Shown: positions 16,368 to 24,434 of the stretch, piece by piece | Position numbering within the stretch: the stretch's first letter is position 1 | How the letters are laid out: the number at the start of each line of letters is the position of its first letter | Source: an uncultured Christensenella sp. | Lineage (GTDB): Bacteria; Bacillota; Clostridia; Christensenellales; Borkfalkiaceae | DNA length: 64,000 bases | Direction: 5' to 3' | NCBI GenBank assembly: GCA_910585235.1 | Contig: CAJUCM010000001.1 | Coordinates: 1 to 64,000 of the forward strand | Program-made: the position numbers and the translations under genes | Notes under the pieces: generated by a model | What the model was told of the DNA's origin: nothing | What the model saw: the letters and a program-made list of their open reading frames with translations, nothing else | Databases searched by the model: none

Positions 16368-17945
16368 TTATTTGCGTTTGAAACGGTTTGCGCGCTCCTG
16401 CATTTTCTTTTCTTTCTGCGCTTCTTTCTCTTTTGCGCGCTTTTCTTTTTCGGTCATTTGCCATGCGTATTTGCGCGTGACGCGTTCCTCGGCTTTTTTA
16501 TTTTCCTTTTTCTTGAAGATACTGCCGATGATGAGATTGGAAAGCAGGGTCGTCGCCAGCGAGATCACGCTCGACATCGTCATATAGATCGAGAACGCCG
16601 CACTGTACATAAATGCAAAGATCGCGTAGATGATTGGCATGACGATGAGCATGATCTTCTGCGTCTTAGCGCCCTGACCGTCCACCGTCTGATATTTGTT
16701 GCTCTCTTTACTGCTCCGCATGGAGATAAACTGCGACAGCACCATGAACCCGATCGAAAGGATGATGAGAATGAAATATCCGTTTGCCTGCGATTTTTCG
16801 TCGTTGAGTTCGGACGTCAGATTCTCGTATTCGTTCGGACCGAACACGGTGGAAATAGCAACTTCGCTTCCGTCCTTTAAGGTAACGTTTTTATTGAGCT
16901 CTTTTTTGAATTTCTCGTAAGTCTGAATGGGGTGTTCATAGGAAACGTCGGGATACCACACGTTCTTGACCCATAAAAATCCCGAATCGTTGCCTTCCCT
17001 GTACCATTTCGCCGTCGCCGAAGCGCCGATTTTCACAACGTAACGGCTCGTTGCCACGTTGTCGAGCTGTTCCGCCGTGACGCCCTCGGTCGCAGCCGCT
17101 TCCCTGATCGAATCGAATACCTGTTTTTTGGAGGGTCTTTCCGTCTCTCCCTCAACGGGTTCGCTCCCGTCAAAGGGATCCCCGCCGTACTTTTGCAAGT
17201 ATGCGTTAAACTTTTCCGTTTCGACAGCATAGGAAAAGCGGATCTTTTCTTCTTCGATCCAATAGGTATAGTAAATAAATTTCGTATCGTCGGAAGAGGA
17301 AACTTCCACGTTCTTTCTGTCGTTTTCTCCGAGATAAAAACGATAGCGAACGCCCTCTATTTCGACGGGTTCGCGGTCATTTTCCCATTTGATTCTTCCC
17401 TCTTCAAGGTTCTCTTCTTCGCCTTCTGCTACAAGAACAAAATAATTTCTGCCTTCCCCGAAGTCTTTTTCCGCGGGCGCATATTTCAGCACTTCTTCGG
17501 TATAGACCTGAGACATTCTCTCGTACATTGCAAGGTTCGCGTACTGGGAATACGTTCTGAATCCCTGAAAGGCGACGATCAGAATAACGAGGGATAAGAT
17601 CATGGGCAAGCACGCGCCGAGCATACTGTACCCGTTCTTTTTATACAGCTCCATCATTTTCTGATTATACGTCGTCTTGTCGTTGGCGTACTGTTTTTGC
17701 AGTTTTTCAAGTTCGGGTTGCATCTCGCGCATGACGAGATTCTGTTTGCGCATATTCACGCGCTGATAAATATCGAACGGAAGTACGATACATTTCAGCA
17801 CGATCGTAAAGACGATGATTCCGAGACCGATGATTCCGATCCCTTCGATGATCGCCTGTGCAAATTTTCCGAGCCAGTCAAGGCTGATTTCGTAGCCGTA
17901 TTCGAGGACGTTGATCCCGACGGATGCGAGTATTGATTGTAACAT
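16368..17945 (-). CDS. yidC: Membrane insertase YidC/OxaA with a large inserted domain
   Basis: A 525-residue insertase that places proteins in the cytoplasmic membrane with or without SecYEG. The family core is visible: helix 1 with GLGIIVFTIVLKCIVLPFDI (about 38-60), a cytoplasmic coiled region, helix 2 (about 108-130), then the C-terminal helices starting with YFILIILSIGFMVLSQ (about 385) and KIMLIVMPIIYAIFAF (about 425). Between them, residues about 140-380 form a hydrophilic extracytoplasmic insertion. Typical Gram-positive YidC has about 260-290 residues and lacks such a domain. The tail is strongly basic, as expected for ribosome contact. It lies between yidD and jag. Confidence 0.93.
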   Translation of the reverse strand: MLQSILASVGINVLEYGYEISLDWLGKFAQAIIEGIGIIGLGIIVFTIVLKCIVLPFDIYQRVNMRKQNLVMREMQPELEKLQKQYANDKTTYNQKMMELYKKNGYSMLGACLPMILSLVILIVAFQGFRTYSQYANLAMYERMSQVYTEEVLKYAPAEKDFGEGRNYFVLVAEGEEENLEEGRIKWENDREPVEIEGVRYRFYLGENDRKNVEVSSSDDTKFIYYTYWIEEEKIRFSYAVETEKFNAYLQKYGGDPFDGSEPVEGETERPSKKQVFDSIREAAATEGVTAEQLDNVATSRYVVKIGASATAKWYREGNDSGFLWVKNVWYPDVSYEHPIQTYEKFKKELNKNVTLKDGSEVAISTVFGPNEYENLTSELNDEKSQANGYFILIILSIGFMVLSQFISMRSSKESNKYQTVDGQGAKTQKIMLIVMPIIYAIFAFMYSAAFSIYMTMSSVISLATTLLSNLIIGSIFKKKENKKAEERVTRKYAWQMTEKEKRAKEKEAQKEKKMQERANRFKRK

Positions 17946-17971
17946 ATTCTTTATTAACGCCTCTTATCGTT

Positions 17972-18274
17972 TTATAATAGCCACTTCTTCTTAAAAGGGT
18001 TTTCAGGAGCGGGATCGTTCCCTCCCTTTGAAAGGGGATTACACCTTATAATGCGCCAAAGTCCCAGCAATATCCCCGGAACAGTGCCGAGGTTATTGAT
18101 ACACCGCTTTGTATATTCCGAACAGGTCGGATTATAAAGACAGGTATGGCGGGAGAGATGCTTCTGATAAAAGACGATCATGCGGATGCAGATCGCCTTG
18201 AACACCGGCGGAAAGAGTTTTTTTGACAAGTATCTGAAATTGGCGGATACCAGCGAAGAAAAACTAACTTTCAA
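17972..18274 (-). CDS. yidD: Membrane protein insertion efficiency factor YidD
   Basis: A small membrane-associated protein that assists YidC. The family signature is clear: FYQKHLSRHTCLYNPTCSEY with its paired cysteines, then GILLGLWRIIRCNPLSKGG and DPAP. The start is uncertain. The TTG at 18274 overlaps the end of rnpA, which would give translational coupling and 100 residues. A GTG at 18205 would give 77 residues, closer to the usual length. A longer ORF to 18478 lies wholly over rnpA and is rejected. It sits between rnpA and yidC as in most firmicutes. Confidence 0.88.
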   Translation of the reverse strand: MKVSFSSLVSANFRYLSKKLFPPVFKAICIRMIVFYQKHLSRHTCLYNPTCSEYTKRCINNLGTVPGILLGLWRIIRCNPLSKGGNDPAPENPFKKKWLL

Positions 18275-18599
18275 TGAGTTTTTCTTTCCCGAAAATTTTT
18301 CCGAGGTCGCGCGCAAAGAGGCTGACGCTGTAATGCCCGTCCTCCTGCACTTTGGGAATGAGCAGGACGCTGCACGGTCTGATCTTCTTTCCGAACGGAG
18401 CAAACGCCTCTCTGAGATAGCGTTTGATTCGGTTCCTTTCAACGCTCTTTCCATGCTTTTTCCCCACGCACACCGCATACCGCGTTTGTTTTGCAGGAAA
18501 ATATACGAGCGTTATCGTCTGAGAAAACGCTCGCTTCCCGCTTTTGAACACTTTTTCGATTTCTTTGCCTTTTTTCAGCCGAAAACAGCGTTTCGCCAC
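18264..18599 (-). CDS. rnpA: Ribonuclease P protein component
   Basis: A 111-residue basic protein that binds the RNase P RNA and helps process the 5' ends of tRNAs. The conserved RNR motif is present in ERNRIKRYLREAF (about 54-66), preceded by the N-terminal LKKGKEIEKVFKSGKR that faces the precursor-tRNA leader. The length fits the family. It follows rpmH by five bases and its 3' end overlaps the probable start of yidD. Confidence 0.95.
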   Translation of the reverse strand: MAKRCFRLKKGKEIEKVFKSGKRAFSQTITLVYFPAKQTRYAVCVGKKHGKSVERNRIKRYLREAFAPFGKKIRPCSVLLIPKVQEDGHYSVSLFARDLGKIFGKEKLIES

Positions 18600-18604
18600 T
18601 TTCT

Positions 18605-18739
18605 TTATGCGGAAACGTGCTTTCTGCCCTTATTTCTGCGGCGTTTGATCACGTTTCTTCCGCCCGTCGTCTTCATGCGTTTGCGGAAGCCGTGAACTTT
18701 GCTTCTCTGTCTCTTTTTGGGTTGGTAAGTCCTTTTCAT
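18605..18739 (-). CDS. rpmH: 50S ribosomal protein L34
   Basis: A 44-residue, highly basic ribosomal protein. It starts MKRTYQPKKRQRSKVHGF and continues with RKRMKTTGGRNVIKRRR, the universal L34 pattern, and ends in HVSA. It is the first gene of the rnpA-yidD-yidC-jag operon, with AAGGAG eight bases upstream and a strong promoter at 18797-18825. Confidence 0.97.
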   Translation of the reverse strand: MKRTYQPKKRQRSKVHGFRKRMKTTGGRNVIKRRRNKGRKHVSA

Positions 18740-18796
18740 CTGAATTACTCCTTAAATATCGTTATGAATCGTAAAAAACGAATCGTATTCCGCTTT

Positions 18797-18825
18797 ATTA
18801 TAAAGAAAATTTGTTTTCCCGTCAA
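18797..18825 (-). promoter_or_regulatory. Promoter of the rpmH operon
   Basis: TTGACG (18820-18825), 17-base spacer, TATAAT (18797-18802) on the minus strand, packed between the dnaN stop and rpmH. Confidence 0.88.
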
Positions 18826-18829
18826 GCAA

Positions 18830-19930
18830 TTATGAAGCGTTCTTGACGGGCAATATCAGATACAAACTGTCTTTCTTTTCCTGATTTTGCAGAATAAAGG
18901 GGGAAATTGCACCGCTGAACGAGATCGTCACGCGTTCTTCTTTGAGCGCGCGGAGCGCCTCCAAAAGATATTTTGCGTTCATGGATATGGTGAGATCGAC
19001 GCCGTCCGTCTCCGCATTCACCGTCTCCGCGACCGTTCCGTACTCGGAAACGGAGGAAACTTTCACCTTTTCGGAGGAAATTTCCAGCGTGACAAGATTG
19101 TTTTTATCCCCGCGGATCAAAATCGCCGCCCGCTCCACGCTTGCCGAAAGCTCGCCTTTATCGACGGTGACGTAGGTCGAAAAACGGGTCGGCACGACGT
19201 TTTCGCGCTTGATAAAATCTCCGCGGTAGAGGCGGGATACGATCGTCGTTCCCTCCGACTTTACAAGGAGCTGTCCGCCCTCTTCGTAGAGCGTCACTTC
19301 TCCGTCCTCTTCTCCCGCGAGCATTTTTGAAATTTCATTGAGCGTTCTTGCGGGACAGATCAGATTCTTCTCCCCGCTCTTGGAGAGAATGGAAGTCTCC
19401 GAAAAGGCAAGGCGGTAACCGTCGAGCGCGGTCATTTTCAGCGTATCTTTCAATTCCATGAGGCACCCTTTGAGAATGGGGCGGGAATCGTCCGACGCGC
19501 AACAGAACACCGTCTCCGCAACGATCTCCTTAAACGCGTTCTGCCCGATGACAAAACTGTTTTCTCCCGCTTCGAGGTTGATCGAAGGAAATTCTTCCGC
19601 GGGAATCGCCTGCATATAAGATTTTGAATCGCGGTACGCGATCGAAACTCCCTTTTCTCCCGTGGAGACGTCGATCTCCTCCCCCGAAAGTTTGCTGATA
19701 AAGTCGGAAAAAAGTTTTCCGGGAACACAGACCGCTCCCTCTTCCAGAACTTCCGCGTCAAACTTTCTTTCGATCGAAAGCTCTCCGTCCGTTGCAAGAA
19801 GGGAAATACCCTCTCCCGAAGCCGTAATTTTGATGCACTCCATCACGGGAGCGGTCGTTCTTACGGCGCAAGCCTTACTGACTTTGAGTACGGCTTCCGC
19901 AAGCGTGAGTCCGTTGCAGTTAAATCTCAT
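18830..19930 (-). CDS. dnaN: DNA polymerase III beta subunit (sliding clamp)
   Basis: A 366-residue sliding clamp with three repeated domains. Typical segments are visible: MRFNCNGLTLAEAVLKVSKA at the start, LLATDGELSIERKF, DDSRPILKGCLMELKD with LKMTALDGYRLAFSE, and a C-terminal YLILPVKNAS (the family usually ends in LILPMR). The clamp encircles DNA and tethers the replicase. AAAGGAG precedes the ATG. It directly follows the DnaA-box cluster, so it occupies the place where dnaA would normally be. Neither dnaA, recF nor gyrB is next to it. Confidence 0.96.
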   Translation of the reverse strand: MRFNCNGLTLAEAVLKVSKACAVRTTAPVMECIKITASGEGISLLATDGELSIERKFDAEVLEEGAVCVPGKLFSDFISKLSGEEIDVSTGEKGVSIAYRDSKSYMQAIPAEEFPSINLEAGENSFVIGQNAFKEIVAETVFCCASDDSRPILKGCLMELKDTLKMTALDGYRLAFSETSILSKSGEKNLICPARTLNEISKMLAGEEDGEVTLYEEGGQLLVKSEGTTIVSRLYRGDFIKRENVVPTRFSTYVTVDKGELSASVERAAILIRGDKNNLVTLEISSEKVKVSSVSEYGTVAETVNAETDGVDLTISMNAKYLLEALRALKEERVTISFSGAISPFILQNQEKKDSLYLILPVKNAS

Positions 19931-19982
19931 ATTCTTTCTCCTTTATTGGTTGAAATATTCCCGCCTCTCTATGGAAGAGGTT

Positions 19983-20203
19983 ATTATATAAAAAAATATA
20001 TTTTAGTAGTAATATATAGTAGTAGTGTCTGTGGAAAAGTGGACAAGTCCCGATTACTCCTCTATTATATCGGAAAACCCTTAAAAACTCAACCGATTTA
20101 CCGAAGATTTGCACAATTTCACACGTTTTTCTTTGTGGATAAAACCGTGCAGAAGTCTGTGGACAGGCTGTGTATAACAGCGTTTTATCCACGCTTGTCC
20201 ACA
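19983..20203. other. oriC: Probable replication origin (oriC) with DnaA boxes
   Basis: This gene-free stretch holds boxes in both orientations. Exact TTATNCACA matches on the minus strand are at 20134-20142 and 20169-20177. Near matches are at 20185-20193, 20195-20203, 20158-20166, 20030-20038 and 20038-20046. Next to them, 19983-20027 is AT-rich and contains TAG/TAA triplets at 20004-20012 and 20017-20025 resembling DnaA-trios, where DnaA loads on single strands. Most genes to the left run leftward and those beyond 21.5 kb run rightward, as expected around an origin. Confidence 0.85.
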
Positions 20204-20222
20204 ATCTGAAAGAAAGTTGTCC

Positions 20223-20681
20223 TCAGATCATGGCGGGAACGACGGTTTTTTGCTTGCTTTTCGCATAGCGAACGGTGTAAGCCGTTCCGCCCGTCTCTTT
20301 CAGACAGTAGGCATATACGCAGTCCGCACGATCGACCATGTAGCGGTTGCGTATGAGAAAGCATCCGTCCGTATAGCGGTCGAAGAAAACCGTTTTTAAG
20401 TCGCATTGCGGAAGAAGTTCCCGATACAGAATTTTCATTGGGGAGGAAAAATGGTTTTCCTGTCCCCGATAGGGAATGCACGCCTCGATCGCGATCGGGT
20501 GCGTTTTTTTGAGAGTGCAGAGCGCTTTGAGCGCGAGAAGATCGAAACCTTCCGCCATACCGCAGTAAAAATAGGTATATCCCTGTTGTATCAGCGTTTC
20601 GAGTTCGGAAAAGAGCCGTGATTCGTCAAAAGAGGGAACAAGGCTCCGGTGCCCCGTCAGCGCGCACGATTTTTTGTTCAT
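20223..20681 (-). CDS. SLOG-family protein (DUF1273/YpsA-like)
   Basis: A 152-residue protein with a Rossmann-like SLOG fold. It shows ALTGHR near the start, the GMAEGFDLLA glycine loop (about 41-50), RNRYMVDRAD (about 108-117) and GGTAYTVRYA near the end, the pattern of the DUF1273/YpsA branch. SLOG proteins bind nucleotides or related ligands; YpsA itself affects cell division in some firmicutes. Its stop lies just beside the DnaA-box cluster, and its start overlaps the rsmG stop by four bases (ATGA), so it is translationally coupled to rsmG. The precise role is unknown. Confidence 0.82.
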   Translation of the reverse strand: MNKKSCALTGHRSLVPSFDESRLFSELETLIQQGYTYFYCGMAEGFDLLALKALCTLKKTHPIAIEACIPYRGQENHFSSPMKILYRELLPQCDLKTVFFDRYTDGCFLIRNRYMVDRADCVYAYCLKETGGTAYTVRYAKSKQKTVVPAMI

Positions 20682-21367
20682 AGCGGATCTTTCCGTTCCT
20701 TTCCCTGCCCGCGGGGAAATCGTCCGGGAGTCGGTTTGATTTTTTCAATGCAGATGAGCGTGCGAAACCCAAAATTCGGCAGGGCGTAGCGGTAGCGGAA
20801 CGCCGTTCTTCCGCCGAGGCGCTGGATCGCGGAGATCGCCTCCCGCTGTTCTTCGTCCGCGTCCGCTTTATAGGCGAGGAACAGTCCGTTCGTCTTTACG
20901 AAGGGCAGGCAGTATTCCGAGAGCGTATTGAGGCGGGCGACCGCGCGCGCGCAGCATACGTCGTATTTTTCACGGTATTCCGCGTTTTTGGCGAGAACTT
21001 CCGCCCGTTCGTTGAGAACGGTCATTCCCGACAGATTCAGCTCTTTGATGACGACTTTGAGAAATTCGCATTTCTTGCCCGTGCTCTCCACAAGCGTGAA
21101 ATTGAGATCGTTTCTTAAAATTTTGAGCGGGATCGACGGAAACCCCGCGCCGGACCCGACTTCTAAAACGTTTGCGTGTTCGGGAAAGAGTTTTTCTCCC
21201 GCGACGCTGTCCAGAAAATGTTTTTCGTAAACTTCCGCCTCTTCCGTGATCGCGGTCAGGTTAAAGCGGTTGTTGTACTCGGTGAGAAGCGCAAAATATG
21301 TTTCAAACAGCGGCTTCTTTTCCCCGTTGATGAGATTGAGATAGGGAATCGGATCGATCATGTTCAT
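20678..21367 (-). CDS. rsmG: 16S rRNA (guanine-N7) methyltransferase RsmG (GidB)
   Basis: A 229-residue SAM-dependent methyltransferase that modifies G527 of 16S rRNA. Family motifs are NRFNLTAIT near residues 33-41, the SAM loop VLEVGSGAGFPSIPL (about 67-81), and the later CARAVARLNTL. A C-terminal extension of about 15 residues is rich in Arg, Gly and Lys. There is no Shine-Dalgarno sequence. The TATAAT box (21375-21380) ends only eight bases before the ATG, so the transcript is probably leaderless. In many firmicutes rsmG lies near the origin, as here. Confidence 0.94.
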   Translation of the reverse strand: MNMIDPIPYLNLINGEKKPLFETYFALLTEYNNRFNLTAITEEAEVYEKHFLDSVAGEKLFPEHANVLEVGSGAGFPSIPLKILRNDLNFTLVESTGKKCEFLKVVIKELNLSGMTVLNERAEVLAKNAEYREKYDVCCARAVARLNTLSEYCLPFVKTNGLFLAYKADADEEQREAISAIQRLGGRTAFRYRYALPNFGFRTLICIEKIKPTPGRFPRGQGKERKDPL

Positions 21368-21374
21368 AAAAGCT

Positions 21375-21403
21375 ATTATAGCACAAAAAACGTTTCATTT
21401 CAA
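21375..21403 (-). promoter_or_regulatory. rsmG promoter, leaderless arrangement
   Basis: TTGAAA (21398-21403), 17-base spacer, TATAAT (21375-21380) on the minus strand. The predicted first base is at or next to the A of the rsmG ATG at 21367. Confidence 0.75.
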
Positions 21404-21526
21404 GGGATTGCGGGATTCTTAAATAAATTCGTGTAAAAGGGAATCTTTTCGACAAAGTGCGGGCTGATTTTCGGGGAGAGAACAGTTATTATGGAAAGGA
21501 AACGGAACGTTTATCAGGGAGGGATC

Positions 21527-22540
21527 ATGGCGTACGAAAAGAGAGTAGCCGTATTAAAACAGGTAAACAAGGGATTCTCCGCGGACGGGAACGCCCTTTC
21601 AGGAGCGGTGTATGCGGAGCGGTTCGGAACGGAACTGACGCTGAAAGTCCGCGCGGCGGGTCTTGCCGCGCTCAAAGAGGGAAGATACGCCGTCGTGATC
21701 AAGGTCGGAAACAGCGAAGTTTGTCTCTCCCTCGGCGGGGGCGAGGCGCTTTCGATTCCCGACGCGCCGTCGATCAAGGACGGGTTTGCGGTGCTGATCG
21801 CCTTTGTCAAGGACGAAGCGCAGCCCGTCGTATTCGGACGCTGCGGAACAAGCACCGCGACCGTCGGAGATCTGTTGCAGGTTCTCTCGAACAGCGGGCG
21901 GAAAAAAGGAGATATCCCCGCGATCCCCGTATCGCCCACGGAATTTCCTCCGCTTGCGCCGAACGTTCCGCGCGCGCCGACGGTGCCCGTGCCGGGGGAC
22001 GTACCCGACGGGGAGACGGAGGACAAAGTTCCCTTTCGGGAAGGGGCGTACTCCTATAACGACGAGGCGATTGCAGAGAGCGACTACTTCTCCGAACGCT
22101 TACAAGCGGGCGATCGGGATGAAGATACTGCGGGCAAAAGTAAAGGAAAAGGACGAAAAAAGGCGGGCGGAAATGATCCTGAAAAAGATGATGACGTTAT
22201 CCGCCCTTTCCTCGGCACGAAAGGAAAACTTACATACTATAAAAAAGTGAGGGACGAGATCGCGCGCGCCTTTGAAAAATTCCCCGCCGATACCCGTCTT
22301 TTGAAAGTGTTCCCCCGTTCCGAATGGGTCAGAACGGAGAGCGCGCTTTTGGGCGTCGTGTATGAAAACGGTCAGCCGAAATACCTCTGCGTCGCGGTGG
22401 AAAAGAGCGGCGACCCGCCGGAGGATATGAAGGATCACTGCACGTTCGTTCCCGAATCGCCCTTTACGGACAAAGAGGGATTCTATATCGTGTTTCAGGA
22501 TGCGGACAGCGGCGCGTATGTGACCGTTTCCGAAAGCTGA
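21527..22540 (+). CDS. Hypothetical two-domain protein with Pro/Asp-rich linker
   Basis: A 337-residue soluble protein. The N-terminal domain (about 1-120) looks beta-rich and contains GFSADGNALSGAVYAERF and LKEGRYAVVIKVGNSEVCLSL. A linker rich in Pro, Asp and Lys (about 130-230) joins it to a C-terminal domain (about 235-337) beginning KLTYYKKVRDEIARAFEKFP. The start at MAYEKRV is supported by GGGAGGG six bases upstream. It is the first rightward gene beyond the origin region and is followed by a good terminator. I do not recognise the family and propose no function. Confidence 0.8.
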   Translation: MAYEKRVAVLKQVNKGFSADGNALSGAVYAERFGTELTLKVRAAGLAALKEGRYAVVIKVGNSEVCLSLGGGEALSIPDAPSIKDGFAVLIAFVKDEAQPVVFGRCGTSTATVGDLLQVLSNSGRKKGDIPAIPVSPTEFPPLAPNVPRAPTVPVPGDVPDGETEDKVPFREGAYSYNDEAIAESDYFSERLQAGDRDEDTAGKSKGKGRKKAGGNDPEKDDDVIRPFLGTKGKLTYYKKVRDEIARAFEKFPADTRLLKVFPRSEWVRTESALLGVVYENGQPKYLCVAVEKSGDPPEDMKDHCTFVPESPFTDKEGFYIVFQDADSGAYVTVSES

Positions 22541-22554
22541 ATCGTTAAAGGGGG

Positions 22555-22586
22555 GGCCCGCGCTTTCATGCGCGGGCGGTTTTTAT
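22555..22586 (+). terminator. Terminator downstream of the hypothetical gene
   Basis: GCCCGCGC and GCGCGGGC around a TTTCAT loop, followed by GGTTTTTATTT. It is the last chromosomal feature before the island. Confidence 0.9.
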
Positions 22587-22630
22587 TTAGAAAGCCAAAC
22601 GCGAAAATGTGAAAAAGTGCAAAAGATTGC

Positions 22631-22670
22631 TTGACGATGAGGGGGGGCGCAATGCCAACCTCACATGAAC
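22631..22670. other. attL: left end of the island
   Basis: A chromosomal -35 box TTGACG (22631-22636) and ATGA lead into seven Gs (22641-22647). Then come CGCA and the arm ATGCCAACCTCACATGAAC (22652-22670). The arm is the inverted partner, 16 of 19 bases, of the sequence at 62462-62480 at the far end. Crossover must lie in the G run. Confidence 0.82.
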
Positions 22671-22673
22671 ACC

Positions 22674-22719
22674 TATATTGTGGTTGATGACGGTAAATTC
22701 AGTCAAAAACCACAATATA
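22674..22719. repeat. Inverted repeat beside attL
   Basis: TATATTGTGGTT (22674-22685) and AACCACAATATA (22708-22719) are perfect 12-base arms with a 22-base spacer. They lie between attL and the recombinase stop. No T tract follows, so a protein-binding site or an mRNA 3' structure is more likely than a terminator. Confidence 0.65.
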
Positions 22720-22725
22720 TAGATT

Positions 22726-24399
22726 TCATATAAGTATTTGAATTAGAATGCTTTTACATTCGCCTTGTTTTGGTATCGAAAACTTACATTTTCTACCTTT
22801 TGGCTCTGCGATAAATGAATAAGTATAGGACATAAAAAGAAAGCCCCGTTCGGATAAGTTCCGATCGGGGTTCTTGTTGTTTTTGGGACGTCCGCGCTTT
22901 ACAGTATCTTCCGGACAGTCATTAGAATATTTCAGATAAACGTCTATTATGTCGTCCTTTATTAAGACTTTCCGTACAAGTAAATCCATTAGCGTCTGCG
23001 ACGGTTGCCCTATTGCGTATGCGATATAATTTTCTACTTGGTCGCGTTTGAGCGGTTTTACTTCTTTGCTTTTCTCGGCGGTGATCAGTTCCCGTAGTTC
23101 CTTTTTTCGATTTTCTAATTCCTTTAACCGTGCATTTGTAGTTTCGGAGAAAAATCCGTTTTCAACAGCCGAAATCAGATTTGCAAGAGAATTTTCTACA
23201 CGCGCCTTATCTTTCTCGGCAATTCGTAGAGTAGAGGTGTCGTAAAGTCCGTTGTTGTATGTTTCCAGAATTTTATTTACAAGCAAATTAAAATTGCCTT
23301 CCGTTGACAGTATTTGCTCGAATGCTTTTGTGATTGCCTGTTCTAAAAATTCTTTTTTATAGGTTCGTTTCTGCGGACAAGGTTCGGATTTTGGACATTT
23401 ATAATAACGGTGGACTTTGCCGGACTTGGATGTTCCTGCGAATGAGGTCATACGCCTTCCGCAATGTCCGCAAAAGATTTTTCCTTTTAATAAATAGGGT
23501 TGGTCTGTGTGCGGATGACTGCCGTATTTATTAGCGTCTATTCGTGCTTTCGCTACGTTATAAACTTCGATAGGAACGATAGGCGGATAGATTTTATCGT
23601 AGGAACAACCGTTGATTCTGTAAATGCCCGTGTATTTCTCTTGCCGTAATATGTGGTAGATAGTATCGGCTCGGAAGTATTTGCCACGATTGAGAATACC
23701 GCGTGCGCTTAAATCTCTTGCTATATCAATAGGATTTTTACCGTTTGCATACTCTGTAAAGATTTCTTTGACGATAGGCGTTTCTTCTTCGTTGATTATA
23801 ACTTTGGCGGCAACCTTTTTATTCGTGTCTTTGTCGATAACGTCTGTAAGCGACCAACCGTAATTGATAACGCCGCCTATAAAGTTTCCTTTCAAGCGTG
23901 TTTCGTTCATGCCGCGTTTCGTTTTCTGCGATAATTCTTCCGAATAGTACATATTTATGCCTTCGAGAAGGGATTCAAGTAAAATACCTTCCGGACTATC
24001 GGGAATGTTTTCCATAGCGGATAGAATTTTTGTGCCGTTATCCTTTAAGTGCTTGCGGTGGATCGCCATTTCGTATTTGTTACGGGAAAAGCGATCCAAC
24101 TTATAGATAAGCACATAATCCCATTGCTTTTTATCGCTGTCTTTCAGCATTTGTTGAAAGCCGTCGCGGTTATCGTTTGTGCCCGACATGGCTTTATCGA
24201 CGTAGATGGCAACGATTTTAATGCCGTTACGTTCGGCAAATTCTTTGCATACGCGAAGCTGTCCGTCGATTGATTGTTCGTTCTGACGGTCGCAGGAATA
24301 TCGGGCGTAAATAACGGCAATCTTAAAATCGCACATACCGCGAATATACTGTTCCCGCACGCCTTCTTCTTCAAGGTAATTATCGTATTCGTTCGTCAT
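22726..24399 (-). CDS. Large serine recombinase (integrase)
   Basis: A 557-residue site-specific recombinase. The N-terminal resolvase domain (about 25-175) has the catalytic serine in YARYSCDRQ, followed by YVDKAMSGTNDNRDGFQQML and the arginine-bearing IYKLDRFSRN. The recombinase domain (about 185-300) leads to a zinc ribbon with CGHCGRR and a later CPKSEPC, then a long coiled coil (about 395-450). This is the large-serine layout used for integration and excision of ICEs and phages. AAGGAG lies eight bases before the ATG. It faces the left attachment site, which it presumably cuts together with the right one. Confidence 0.95.
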   Translation of the reverse strand: MTNEYDNYLEEEGVREQYIRGMCDFKIAVIYARYSCDRQNEQSIDGQLRVCKEFAERNGIKIVAIYVDKAMSGTNDNRDGFQQMLKDSDKKQWDYVLIYKLDRFSRNKYEMAIHRKHLKDNGTKILSAMENIPDSPEGILLESLLEGINMYYSEELSQKTKRGMNETRLKGNFIGGVINYGWSLTDVIDKDTNKKVAAKVIINEEETPIVKEIFTEYANGKNPIDIARDLSARGILNRGKYFRADTIYHILRQEKYTGIYRINGCSYDKIYPPIVPIEVYNVAKARIDANKYGSHPHTDQPYLLKGKIFCGHCGRRMTSFAGTSKSGKVHRYYKCPKSEPCPQKRTYKKEFLEQAITKAFEQILSTEGNFNLLVNKILETYNNGLYDTSTLRIAEKDKARVENSLANLISAVENGFFSETTNARLKELENRKKELRELITAEKSKEVKPLKRDQVENYIAYAIGQPSQTLMDLLVRKVLIKDDIIDVYLKYSNDCPEDTVKRGRPKNNKNPDRNLSERGFLFMSYTYSFIAEPKGRKCKFSIPKQGECKSILIQILI

Positions 24400-24434
24400 T
24401 TCAGATACTCCTTTTGTAAAAGTTCATAGGCTGT

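Noticed and set aside
18274..18478. N-terminal extension of YidD over rnpA
   Set aside because: The extra 68 residues lie in another frame of rnpA and look nothing like YidD. Only the C-terminal part is real.
22726..24399. Recombinase as a small stand-alone insertion only
   Set aside because: The partner attP arm is at 62462-62480, not at the edge of the recombinase gene, so the mobile unit is the whole island.
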